Source: Coptis chinensis (Eukaryota; Streptophyta; Magnoliopsida; Ranunculales; Ranunculaceae). From it: a stretch of 64,000 nucleotides of DNA. The notes below the pieces were generated by a model. The model did not search any database, had not been told where the DNA came from, and saw only the letters and a program-made list of their open reading frames with translations. Position 1 is the stretch's first letter. Each line of letters begins with the position of its first letter. Shown one piece after another: positions 42,868-56,000 of this stretch. The position numbers and the translations under genes were made by a program. The stretch lies in assembly GCA_015680905.1 (NCBI GenBank), contig CM027378.1, forward strand, positions 53,717,501 to 53,781,500. Direction: 5' to 3'.

Positions 42868-45339
42868 ATGTTAGAACAATTACTAATATTCACAAGAGGA
42901 AGTTTGATCCTATGGACATTTAAGGAGCTTGGGAATGCTCTTAAAGGATCACCAATTGACACATTGATCCGGTCTTGCTTATTGGAAAAACACAATTACG
43001 ATGCTCCTCGTGCTGCTTATACTCTTAAATGAACCTTCCATAACGATCTTGGGTTTATGATCCGAAGCGGATGGTTTACAATGAATTTGATGATGTATTT
43101 AGGCAGTTACAGAAGGAGGCTGAAGCTAGGGCTGATGAATTAAAAACAGTGAAGCAAGCAGCGCGACATACAAATGTTCAGAGCAAGAAGCAAGGGCAGG
43201 CTTCGGGTGGTGGCGGTGGAAATCAAAAGAGTAGTGGTTCTAAGGATGCTGGAGATAAAGATTCATCCAAAGGGCTTAAATTGGAGAATGGAATTTCCAA
43301 TGGGGGCATGAAAGCAGAGTTGAATATCATGTGAAAAGTGAATCAAAGAAAAGAGGAAATGGGAGTTCTGAAGCTGGGGCGTTAGATGTAAATAAGCTTC
43401 AGAAGCTAAGAACTAACCAAAGGTGGAAAGAAAACTGATACTGTTGTTAACAAGGCTCCAAAGGTGGAGTCAAAGAAAAACAGAGTTTGGGATGATAAAC
43501 CATCAGAGTATCAGACCCTAAACTTGACTTTACTGACCCTGTAGAAGAGAGAGGGGAACAAATATTGAAGTTGTGGCAGCGAATCTTGGTGAAAGTATGA
43601 TGGACAAGGAAGAAATTATCAGCAGTGATAGTGAGAGCGAAGGAGACGAAGACAACAAGCTTGGTGCAAAAAAGAAGGGATGGTTTTCCTCAATGTTCCA
43701 GAGGTAAGCGGTCTCTTTTTATGCAATTGTTCATTTTTTTTGTCTTGTAGTCAGACGCAGATCAATTGTAATAGTGGGAATGCATGTGCTTGACATTCAA
43801 GGCTTTGTAGTATTCATTTGCGTTTAACTCTTTGATATCTGATAAGATATTAACCTTACCGTTTAGCAGATAGTAGTTGGTCTAGCTTCATCTTACGGAT
43901 AAGTTAAATAACCCCGTTTTCTTTTGTCTTTTAGAAAACAAATACAGCATGCGTTCCAGTTTAGAACGTTTATTGTACTAAAAGGTACATTCGTGCATAT
44001 TCTAGTACTTTGGGCTAATACTTTGGTACAGGGATAGTATTTAAGATTCACCCTTTGTCTGAGGATGAAAAAAAAAAAAAAAGGATTTTATCTTTTTGGG
44101 TATATATCCATGGCTCGTTATTGTCTAATCACTCCCTCTTGAACATGTGTTCATAGTGCGCTGTTGTTCAAGTAACTTTGGAAAGAATGCGAAGATGTGT
44201 AACCTATCAAAATACCTTAGAATTCCATTCTGTACATTAAACATCACCCCTCTTTGTTGAGTGACCTGACTTTGAAGTTGGCAGGAAACATACACATATT
44301 GTAGCAGAATAGTCTGGTCAATGGTTGTCTTTGTTTATTAAGACTTCCCTTAGAAGATGGTATCAAGCAACCTGCTTAAATTATGTAACTCTCCAGTGGA
44401 AATGTGAAGGTGTGGCACGTTGGTGGATTCACGACAACAATGTTAAAAAATTATTTTAGAAAATTATATTCAACAGGAAAATTTTATTTGCAGAACCTAC
44501 TTTTGCTTTACAAAAAAGTAGTTCCCAGGAAAGGAGTTTGTAATGTGTTTTAAGGTCATTTTGTCAAAAGTATTCAATGTCGGTATTGTTGTGAGAATCA
44601 AGATTTCTCTTTGTGTCAATTGTCAAACAACTTACGTGTTCTGAACAAAAAGCGACTACTTAGGTGTCCAAAATGTCGGGGGCATTTGATTGCACTTGCA
44701 AACATTGAAAATACCAAACAAAATAGTAGAAAATATTCTTGACATGTTTGTACTGTCTTTCTGTTGTAATTTGAGATGTCCCTTCTTCTTTATATTGCTA
44801 AATTGATGTTTTCTGCCAGCATCAGTATTGTCAAGCGTTTGAAATAAGAAATCATTGTCTTCTACTTTAGAGTGTTTATGATAGATGCCTCATCCTTATA
44901 TTGCGAAGTGGTAAGTTAGTGGTTTTGAATTCCTGACCTCAGTATTACAAGAAAATATTTTTATGAGTTTTATGTTGAGTTGTATTTGGATCATGACTTA
45001 CTGCACTTTGTGTAAAAGATGATCTTCTTTTCTGCCTAATTGAAACCATTTTGTAATAAAGGGCTTGCTTTTCATTTCCAATATCTGGGTTTGTTTGTGT
45101 TTTGGAAAATATTTAATAGTACATTGGGAAAATAATTATTTGCTAACAGAAAGCATGGCAGAGGGTTATTCTCAAATTCGAGTTCTGATGCCCCAATTGA
45201 TTTGAATAATAAAAAAAGAAAATGATAAAAGACGATTGCTTCTGGATTTCTGTTTGAACTTTGAAGCGATTCTTTTTAGTCTTTTTAAAGTAAATTTGCT
45301 TTTGCAATTATCAGTAGACTAAGTTGGTGAGGCGTATAG

Positions 45340-45810
45340 TGATCTTATCTTAAGATTAAAGCTAAAGTTCTTGTGAGTTTCATATCTTAGAGAATTGGTG
45401 TTCTTTAACACAATCCATGGAGATGTTAGACCCACCCCGAGTAGATATGTTACTTTAACAATTGGATAGGCAAGAAGCTTTCGCCTCAGATGGCTGTGAT
45501 TGGCTGATTGCACATAGTTTTTTTTTTTTATCTTTTACACTTACTGTTAACAGCATAAGGGTGGAGTCTGTTATTTCTTACCTACATAAGGCTTATTGTA
45601 GGTCCCAAGCTAAAATCCTCGTGAAGTTCATACTTTAACAATTACTTTTTTGGCACATTCCGTGAAGTTATTAGACCCTGAGTGGATTGGTTAATATTAC
45701 AGTTGGATGGAAATAAGCTTTCACCTCAAATGGCCCGTAGGAACCTTGTATTTGTTAACCTTTACTGTTTGATTCACAAAGGGTGGAGTCTGTTATTTTT
45801 TTTCTCTGAT
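45340..45810. repeat. tandem duplication inside intron 1 of the SRP receptor pseudogene
   Basis: The segment at about 45345-45580 (AAAGTTCTTGTGAGTTTCAT to GGGTGGAGTCTGTTATTT) recurs diverged at about 45605-45810 (AAATCCTCGTGAAGTTCAT to GGGTGGAGTCTGTTATTT). The acceptor of exon 2 lies just after the second copy. Confidence 0.7.
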
Positions 45811-46929
45811 ATTAGCTTCTTGCAATTTTCTGCTTTCAGTATAGCGTGGAAAGCAAATTTGGAGAAGTCAGACCTGGAATCAGCTCTAAAGCTCTTAAAG
45901 ATAGGCTCATGACCAAGAATGTGGTATGAATCGTTGTCCAACATGTAACTTCAGTTTCTCGTACTCCGTGTGATTATCATTCGCTTATTAGGTTTCATTA
46001 TTGTGTCTTTTCAGGCAGAGGAAATAGCTGAGAAACTCTGTGAGTCAGTTGCAGCTAGTCTTGAGGGTAAAAATTTGGGTTCCTTCACAAGGATATCATC
46101 GACCATACAGGTATCTAAGCTGTTCCTTTTTTCTTCTATGTGAAAAAATACTAAAATAGTGTTAGTTACTGTTGTCAACTGATTCTTATTTACATTACAA
46201 ATGATGACTGTGCAGACTGCAATGGAGGAGGCCCTTGTTCACATCTTAACACCCAAACGATCTATTGACATACTGAGGGATGTGCATGTTTCCAAGGAGC
46301 AAGGGAAACCATATGTTATTGTTTTTATTGGTGTCAATGTGGTCGGAAAGTCCACCAATCTTGCAAAGGTTAAAATTCTCTACTTTGATCAATTTTGAAA
46401 TACACCTGATCTGGGAGAAGTCTGCTCATGCTTCTACTACTTTTACGATTTCATTATGCACGTTGCCCACTGGCTTCAGGAACATAATGTCAGTGTGATG
46501 ATGGCTGCTTGTGACACGTTCCGGTCTGGAGCAGTTGAGCAGCTTCGGACTCATGCACGTAAACTGAATGTATGATTAGACACCTATATTTGGTGCAATC
46601 TAGATCACAGAAGGCTGTTACTGATACATTTCCTGTTGACAGATTCCTATATTTGAAAAAGGGTATGACAAAGATCCTGCTGTTGTAGCAAAGGAAGCCA
46701 TCCAGGAGGCTACTCGTAATGGTTCAGATGTTGTTCTTGTAGATACAGCTGGATGTATGCAGGTATATTCTCACATGCGATGATATTCTAATCACCCGTA
46801 TTTTAATGAGTGCATTTTTTGTATCCTTCTTACTACATGTACATTTTAATTCATGAAGGATGTCTTCCATAGGCAGATGATCTAGTCCTATGAATCTTCT
46901 TTAAGGTTTTGTTGTTACTGTTAGACAAG

Positions 46930-47850
46930 GGTGGACCTGTGAGTGGCTTAATTACTTACCAACACGTCTTGGGTCGCTGCCCATGTCAGATTTTGAAAAC
47001 GACTTACGTAGTAGTAAAGTAGTAACTAGCCCATTTTCAACATCATGGAGAGAAAAAATGCACGGTTAGTGAAATTTCAAGTTCAGGTGGGTCCCAAAAT
47101 CATAACAAACAAAAGGCTAAAATTGTCTTATTTAAATGTGGTCCAACTAGGAATATATAGAGAAACCTGCGATAAGGGAATTTGGTACTTGGTCCCTCTC
47201 GGGGTCACTTTTGGAACCCAATAAGGCCATGTGTAGTTTTGTTCTCACATTCCTCGCCAGGAAATTCTTATGACACCCAAAAAAGAAAAAACTTTTCTTG
47301 TGAAGTACATATTCACCCATACTACGTGCTGTACGTAATCCCCACTGGTCTACCCAGCCCACATGGGGGTGGGGGTCCTTATATGGGCTCACCACAGGTA
47401 ATTGATATATCATTCCAATATATTTAGAATCTAGAACAGCTTCCCATTTGATGTTTGATTAAACCTTCATGGGTTATCACATTCTCACCACGTTAGCCGT
47501 CCCCAGCTGTGATACCAAATTTGTAACAGCCTACCGTATACCACATTTTGATATTGTAGACACTTAATTGCCCAAAGCCAATCATGGGTGCAGGGTTTTC
47601 CTCAAGAGGCCTCGATACAAGTAGTAGATCATTACAATTCTGACTGATGTTGGACAAAAACTCCATGGGGCATCATAGTTCAACCACTTTAGGAACAAGC
47701 GTCCACCAGTCCACCCAGACCATGTGCCGATGCTATCCCACATAGCTGCCCAAGGACCAAAGGTTGTTATGGGCGTGGGCTTTTTCTCAAATTTCATCGA
47801 CAAAAAGTAAGTTGTAGATCATTACAACCTGTCCAAGGTCTAGAGGAAGT
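46930..47850. repeat. degenerate repeat DNA in intron 6 of the SRP receptor pseudogene
   Basis: Intron 6 is nearly 2 kb, much longer than introns 2-5. It holds imperfectly repeated units such as AGTAGATCATTACAA (47622) and TTGTAGATCATTACAA (47812), and paired TGGGCTCACC and CCCACATGGG tracts. This is probably an old inserted repeat, but I see no termini or coding sequence. Confidence 0.45.
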
Positions 47851-49317
47851 TTTCACACATAGTTTACTGATAGTAGCATAACTACTATTACACGTGGAGC
47901 TTAACCATAGAGAAAAGTAATCAATTAGGTATATCCTTGAACAAGTTATAACCTATTTGAAGCTTTGCACGTGGGCTACGTGTGCTTGTAAAATGCTGGT
48001 TTTGTCTGTTGTATGGGGTTCATGGCAATTATTCGAAATTTGATTTATATATAAGCTCTTGATCATTGACAAACTTAAGAAATTTTTGATAATGCTAATT
48101 TCTGTTGGGGCCATCTCCTAACTATATAAAGATCGCTACCTAAAAGAAATTACAAAAGTAAATAGTTTTTACCGTATCAAAATTATTTTCCAAAGTGAAG
48201 ACTTGTGGACAATTCATTTTCATCTTCAACTGGGGACTACATTCTAATTGTCCTAAAGTTTGTGACATGGATCTTACAGACTTGCAGTGCTCCTGAATGT
48301 GCATCAGAATTAGTGTCACAGATATATATTTTGTTTTACATTTTGGATTTTCTCACATACATTTATTTACTAGTAGGTTGGTAAGAGCAAAAAAATTCTC
48401 TTTGTTGATAACCGAGCAAAAAAAAGACTGAAGTTTTTGTTTTTCGAGAGGTCAAGGGTGACATGTTTTTTTGAGCAACAATGGTGAATGCCAACCGTTT
48501 CATGTTGTTTGCAAGTACAGCTGATAGTTTTTGGTGGAAATTCAACCAGGTAGTCGGGATTAAGGGCTTCCATAAGCTCCAGTCAATGTAGGAAGCGATT
48601 AACGCTGTGTGTAGACTTCTAACGCTGTAAATAACTCATTTATATTAGTTTAGTTACATTTGGTTACTTTTTATGTTTATTGTCTCTATCAATCTTTTTA
48701 ACTTAGAGACACTTACTACGTTTTCAGGACAATGAACCTCTTATGAGAGCATTATCAAAGCTAATTTATCTGAACAGTCCAGATCTGGTTCTGATTGTTG
48801 GGGAAGCATTGGTGGGGAATGATGCTGTTGATCAGCTGTCAAAGTTGAATCAGGTTGTTTGTCCAGATGCAGGCATCTCATATGAAAATCGAAACACCCA
48901 TTTCCCCTCCTATTCTTTCTAGTGCTGTGAAGATTAGAGCATATAGAGATTCTTAGATTTGTCCTTTAGATATCAACCGTTACTTTTCTCTGTCATTCAT
49001 TCTGGTTGATGGAATTTTAATTTAGCCTGTTTGCGTTGCCAATACAGAGATTGGCAGGCCTCGCGACTTCACCTAATGCAAGGTTAATTGATGGTATTCT
49101 GCTGACCAAGTTTGACACTATTGATGACAAGGTAGGATCTAGATGCAATATGGATGTCCAATTTAATTTGACCTGGGTCATATATGCAGGTTGGAGCCGC
49201 TCTTTCCATGGTTTACAGATCTGGGGCACCTGTGATGTTTGTTGGCTGTGGGCAGTCCTACATTCACCCGAAGAAGCTCAATGTCTCAAAGACATTGTCA
49301 AGACTCTCCTAAAATGA

Positions 49318-50017
49318 GGGTGTACGCTCGTTTTGCTTGGCGTCCTTGATCTTGCACTGAAAAACATATTTATTTTCTGCTATTACCTATGCTGCCGAAA
49401 CTATATATAATATATCCCCTGTGACGGGCCTCTTCTTGATATAAAACAGTATTTGAACTTGGAATTGTTTTACTTTCATATGGATTTTTCCTTTTATTTT
49501 GCACATTATTGCTATGCATTTGTGATGTTGTAAGAGCGGCACACATATTAGGGAGGAAAAGGATGTTGGTAATAGATATAATCTGAATCAAAAAATTGAA
49601 AATGCCCAGGGAGTTCAATGAGGTGTAAAATAACGCACTCCTAGTATCATTCTGAAAATGATTTCAAGATATATACGTGGGGCCATTAAAGAATTCAAAT
49701 AATAATCAATACACGTCGGTGACTTTTTTATTGCTTTTTCGGTGTACTGGTATTTTGTGGAGGCAATTATTATAATTAGGTCAACTGATTAGACCCAAGC
49801 AGTGAAGTCTTTTTTTGTCTACTATCAAATAAAAATTTAGACTCGACTGGTGGAGGCAACATGAGTTCGTCACTCGTGTAATTCCCTCCTATTTTGTCGT
49901 TTAGTTGCTTTATTCGTGTGTTAGGTACGCCACGTATGCTATTATAGATATATATCTTAAATCAAAAAAATTAAGTTGCAATTAATAAATCAGGTGACAC
50001 ATTTTTGTTTGTAAAGA
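49318..50017. other. intergenic region between the SRP receptor pseudogene and the lipase gene
   Basis: No coding sequence. The part after about 49600 must hold the promoter of the lipase gene. A run of TATATATAT-like sequence at 49947-49955 (ATAGATATATATC) lies about 65 bp before the start codon. I cannot pick a reliable TATA box. Confidence 0.45.
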
Positions 50018-53000
50018 ATGGCGACGGGGACGATGGCGACAGCAGCAGGGGCAGCGATGTTGTTGTATTATGTATTGAGTAGGAGATTGTCACAGAAAGA
50101 AGATGATGGTGATTCGGATGGGGAGTTGCAGAAATTGAGGTCTGGGAGAAGGAAGATGAGAATTGTACGGAGACCAGCACAGGCACCTGTCACTTGGTTT
50201 GAAGCGATTTCTACTTTGTCTGAAACGCTTAGGTTTACTTATTCTGAGACTTTAGGGAAATGGCCTATTGGTGATTTGGCTTTTGGTATTAATTATCTCA
50301 TTCGTCGTCAGGTCTGTTTTTTTATTACTGTTATTTTGTGTATGTTTTATATGATTTTTTTAACCTTTAGAGAAGAAAATGCACTTTAGGTATAAATGTA
50401 TGATCCCTAATTAAACACTTAATAGCTCACTTAAAAAAATATGTACGTTTGGATCCTGGATAAATTTAGATTGCCCTCTTTCAATAGCTCACAAGTAAAT
50501 TTATGTGGTTTCCCTCTTGACAAAATTCTCTCTTTTAAAGTATCTTTCAACTGGGCAGCACTTTCTCCTGCTATAAATATGAAGATCAAGTAGGCATTGA
50601 GGTGCTTTAACCTGCACTAGAGAATTATGAGATTGTAGTAAACTAGTAATCAAGAACTACTTATAATGTTTTTGTACTTGTTGTTGGTGGTGGTGTTTTT
50701 TAGGGGGAGTGGAAGATAGGCTTCTTTTTAGACAATTTCTATTTAAATAAGAATTGAGGCTTATGCTGTAATGCACATAAAGAGCTTATACCGCCCTTAG
50801 GCCATAACCTCAATGGGTTTTCAAAAATGGACTATGGCACCTACCTGAAAGCCTTTTTTTTTTTTTTTTTTTTTTCTTCTGTTGATCAACTTTGGTTTTT
50901 AGCGCAAAACAACACATTCCTACATTAATTAAAAAAACAACCATAATGGGTCTGACTGGAAACAATTTTTTTTTTAAATTCAGCTAAACTTGAGATTTTT
51001 GCTCGACCCCCCATGTTCCCTCCCTCTTTGAGAGTTTTGCAGAGAAGCGTATCTCTTCAAATTTGATTTTTTGGCTCCCTAAGGCCTTCTTAGGTTGATA
51101 ATGTTGGTTTTGAAGAATACATAGAAACTCATAATTTCGGAAATACGGGTCAAGGATCTGGAGGTGCATTCTTTTCATGCTAGTTTTAGTAAGTTTATTA
51201 ATATGACATGATGGCTCTTAATTTCTATGACTTAGTTTGATTCTTCTATAATTTTTTGAACATGTATTATTTTGGACAAAGAGGCGCCCATCCTTTAGGC
51301 TTGGGAAAACTTTTTGGAATGACTAAAGAGGTGGTTTTGGAAAACAAAAAAAGATAAGTGGTCTAGCATGGTTTACTGGGAGATGTTCGGTATGATTGTG
51401 TTAGCACCATGGAGGAAGCTTACAACTCTGCACATCAAGTTTGAGAATAAATGAGCTTGTGACGACATTCTTTCATATTGCAAAAACATTTATAAGTGCT
51501 TCAACAGTAATGTAGATGGTCATTTTGAAGCTAATAGTCCGTAGAAATGAGTTTTGACTAACACTTGGGACAAAATAGAATGAGAAAGCACATAAGACAA
51601 GGGATTCAGTGTTCTTCGACTTACAGCATTCCCTATTTTCATAGCGCATACTTCACCGACTTCAGATTCTGCACGTAGTGTGCCAAGACTTATCTGGTGC
51701 ATGTGGTATTGGATAATGGTAGCAACATCTCTTTGATTTTGAGAGGCATTATTGAGACTCTGGGTTTGAGTGTATTCTCACATATCAACTTTCCATGAGA
51801 CCATGATTATGTTCTGTGCCATTTCAGTAGTCTCGATGTGTTTGATTTCATTATTGAACCACTTCACAGTACATTGTCCGAGCTGGTTATTATGCATGGG
51901 GGGAAATACTGCATTCTTCAGGGTCGACAGGTCATTACACTTTCCAATTAATGACTGAGTCAAATGCCATCTCATTAGATAACGCTCACTAAGGGCAGAC
52001 AAAATGCATATATGCGACCTCATTGTTGCCAGAGATGGGAAACAAGATGTCCAAGTCGTCGGAACCGAGTTAGAGGGGAGTTTGATGTACACACATGCAT
52101 TTTTTTTTAGTTTTTATTAGAATTAGTTACGATTTGCTTAGTTTTGTAATTGTTATTAGTTAAGTGTTTTATATAAGCTAGGAAACTCAATAACTCATGT
52201 GAATTTGTGAAGTAGGATTTTCTTCCCCCCTTTTTTTTTTCTCAAGATTAGGACTTCACTTTCGATCCGAATACACGCATTGTGAACTAATTTTAGTAGA
52301 TCTAAATGAATATAAATTTAGAATTTTTTGTTTTGCAATTGCGGCAGTGCCAATTAAAAAAAATCTGTTGTTTCAGGGTAATCTACAAGTTGCAAGTATA
52401 TATGCGGGAAACAACTGTGTACAGCTTAAAGGTCCTGAAATCAGGGCTGAGTTGACATATCTTCTACATTTGTTAAGTCTTTGTATGCTTTTCTCAAAGA
52501 AGCCATTTCCAGTGTTTTTAGAGTTGGCTGGATACTCACAAGAAGATGTGCTTCTTCAAGAGCCTAAAGCAGGGGTAGGTAAAATCTGAGCTCCCCTTGG
52601 ACTGTCTTTTAATATTACAGTTTTTGGTTACCTTTAATCGAATAGAGTAACCTCAAGTATGTGTTTCATGTATTCCATAACATATATCATCTCACATAAC
52701 CATAGGCCTTAATGATTTTAATACTTGCAGCTTCTGAAGCCAGCTTTCACAATTATATGTGATAGAAGTTCAAAATGCTTTCTTCTGTTAATTAGAGGGA
52801 CTCATAGCATAAAGGACACACTAACAGCTGCAACTGGAGCCGTGGTTCCTTTTCATCATTCTGTTTTACATGAAGGTGGTATCAGCAATTTGGTCTTAGG
52901 ATATGCACACTGTGGAATGGTTGCTGCAGCTCGTTGGATTGCAAAGTGCTGCAGTCCTTGCCTTCTTAATGCTCTTGGTGAATGTCCTGAGTACACAGTC

Positions 53001-56000
53001 AAGGTACCAAATCTTTTCATTTGTTCTACACGCCGTTTAACTATTTATGTCATTGGATGGTGTTCATTCACCCCTTGAAAAATGAGATCTGATCAATTTC
53101 TAGCTAAAAGACAATATTGAAGACCACTTAATAACTGTGATTCCTCAGCATGATAGATACCTCTACAGAGTGACTGATATCTGTGTATGCCAAAGTACTT
53201 TAACTTTCATGGAATCATGGATGATCAGACAGGCATGAGAGTAGTTTTAATAAGGTAGATTGTGACCACATGAAGAGGAAGCTGGGATGCTCTTAGAGAA
53301 TGAGTGTTGAGCTATTATCTAGTCCTGGTCAGAGAAAAACCAACTTGGTATATTCTTTAGCTGGAATAATCTATCTTTAAAATCATGCATACATAGCTCT
53401 AAATTGTGTGTGAGAGACTGAGGGATGGTGAACAACTCGATCAACACTTTATAGAGTCGGTATTATTTTCAGTTTCTGTTGGACAAACTCCTGTGGACCT
53501 CTTCAGGAGACATTCAAAATGGGCTAAACTCTCACTTGCTTGAACATGTGACTATGACGAAAAAACAATTTGTGATGGCGACAATGGGAGCTTATTTTCC
53601 TGAATCTAGTTACTATGTATTTATACTACAAAAGAGTCAAATACTCGTAAATAAACAAAAGATGGCTGAAATGAACCTTGGCATTACTAATTGCCATGGA
53701 GGAGAATATGGACTAAAAGGGTTTGTCCAAAGTGCACTTCTTCATTTGGAAACTTAGGCTTAGCAGAATTCTTACAATAGAAAATTGAAAAGAACGAGGC
53801 AGTAATCATGGGTAAATGCACTCTTGGTTAGCTTTCCATGTGCAAGCACTCACATTGGTCTCTTATTTTGAAGCATTCATGGGTAGCTTTCGATTTTCAA
53901 GCTCTTTTTGAAGTGTATTCGGGTTGCATTCTTGGGTAGCTTTCGATGTCCAAGCACTTTACATGGACCCTTGATGCACAGCATCCAAAATCCATAGTAG
54001 TTGCCATCTCTAACTGGTTGACAAAATCTTCTGGGAGCTTCTTTTGATGCAACTTGTTCGAGCATTTGATTGCAAAGGAACTGTAGAATGTTTGAAGACT
54101 AGTTGTAAAAATCTGGTCAATTGATTGCAATGCAAAATACCTCTTGTGAACATGGCTATCATCTGACACTAGGTTGAGAGGAGTGAGACATGAGCATCTC
54201 ATATTTGGGCTGGAAGATGTTATTATTATATGACCTTATTGTTCTTTTAGTCTGTCATGTGACATCCTTGTCAACATAACATCTTTGTTGAACTTTTATT
54301 TTTCTGAACAAAATTTATAGGGACTTACAGAAAAAGGTAAGTATTAGTTTGTGAGACTAGTGCAGCATGCCATTCATGGGTAAAAAGGAGAAAATTGACT
54401 TTCTGCTTTCCTGTTTAAGGATTCTATTATTGCATCGAAAGCTCTTCTTATATTAATTCAAGTGCCTATAAGCATCTAAATATGTAGGAAAATTCTAATT
54501 ACTAAATATTCTTTTCTTTCCCAGATAGTCGGGCACTCGCTAGGGGGTGGGACTGCTGCACTATTAACTTATATACTTAGAGAACGAAAAGAATTTTCTT
54601 CAACCACTTGCTTCACGTTTGCTCCTGGTATGCCTCTATAAAATAAGTTGGCTGGTATTTGATGTGACTACTGTGAACTGTTAATAAGCTCATAGCATCC
54701 ATGTCTTTGATAAATAGCATTGAAATGTGAATAATCCACTCATATTTTGTTATACATGTGTACTCCGGTTTGACGTGATTGTTTCGTTACCATTTTCCCC
54801 CATTTTGTAAGCACGAGCTATGAACAAACTCATTAGTGGATTGGTAGTGGATAATGGAAGAGTTCTTTTTGGTTAAAATATGATTTCCTTGTGTTGTTCA
54901 AGTGTGTCATCTTCGTTTCAGTGGAAGGCATCTTACCTTGGGAAGCTATTTATTTAGATTTGGTACAAATAGTACTTGTAGGTTTTGGCTCTGCTTAGTG
55001 TATAGCAAACGTTATGCGAGCAAATGTTGAATTGGTTTTGATAAATATGGAAGATGGGCTTTCCAATATAGTGTAGTCATTTCCTGGTTAACCCAATTTC
55101 AAATTCATCCCATTGAAGCCGAGTCCTATCAATATTTGTAGTTCGAAAGGGGCAGTAAAGTATATGGTCAATATTTGAACCTACATATTATTTAGTTCTT
55201 GGATTCCTGTACGCATGATTAAAAGAAAATGGTCCTTGTCTCTTGGTTTCTCCCTATATGTTTTGCACATAAAAGAGATTCTACCAATCAACATCACACA
55301 AGAAGAATTCTCAACTGCAAGATGGGGAACCATGGCTACTTCAAGTTTTATTGTAATCTTATGACAACTCATATGTTCTATAAGTAGAAAAATATCCGTT
55401 GACCACAATAGAGAATTTCTCCATGCAAGTACTCTAAGAAGTCTTCGGTAATGGTACTCTTTGTTGAAGTTTTCAGATTATTTAGAGACACATCCCGATG
55501 ATTGGTATCAAAGTTATTCATAGTTTCATACTACATGGAGCACATGAAACCTTTGGGTTACCTCCAAATTAGTTACATTCATTCTCTTTTAATGTGTTGT
55601 GCTAACGTTTTATGAAATTACAGCCGCCTGTATGACGTGGGACTTGGCAGAATCCGGGAAGCACTTCATTACAACAATTATCAATGGCTCTGATCTGGTG
55701 CCGACATTCTCAACTGCTTCTATTGATGTCCTTCGTTCTGAGGTGCCCTTCTTCATACGCAATAACTGCTTATGGTGAGTGGTTTTTGTGATTGTCTTTT
55801 ATCATACCAAACGTCAGAATCCTTAAATTTCTTGCAGGTCACTGCATCATCTTGGTTAAGTGATCTGCGGGATCAAGTCGAGCATACTAGAATTTTGAAT
55901 GTTGTTTATCGATCTGCATCTGCTTTAGGATCACGTCTACCCTCTATAGCTAGCGCAAGAGCAAGGGTTGCTGGGGCAGGTGCCATTTTGCGCCCAGTCT

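Larger units (their letters stand above)
42868..49317 (+). pseudogene. SRPRA: signal recognition particle receptor subunit alpha (SR-alpha), decayed nine-exon copy
   Basis: SR-alpha is the ER-membrane-associated GTPase that docks ribosome-SRP complexes. Exons: 42868-43703 (MLEQLLIFTRGSLILW N-terminal SRX domain and linker), 45840-45923, 46015-46110, 46216-46368, 46462-46569, 46643-46762, 48728-48853, 49048-49131, 49190-49317. The NG-domain is easily read ([37 protein letters not shown]). Lesions: TGA for Trp after AAYTLK; about 100 bp missing inside the SRX domain; frameshifts in the linker, in exon 2 and at the C-terminus; Walker [10 protein letters not shown] with Gly to Val; DTAGC for DTAGR; and the exon 5 acceptor AC instead of AG. 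Introns are kept, so this is a segmental copy, not a processed one. A working copy must exist elsewhere. Confidence 0.92.

Noticed and set aside
51300-52100. Gene inside lipase intron 1
   Set aside because: Short open frames on the minus strand (for example 51778-52092) have no recognisable domain, and the surrounding exon structure of the lipase is complete.
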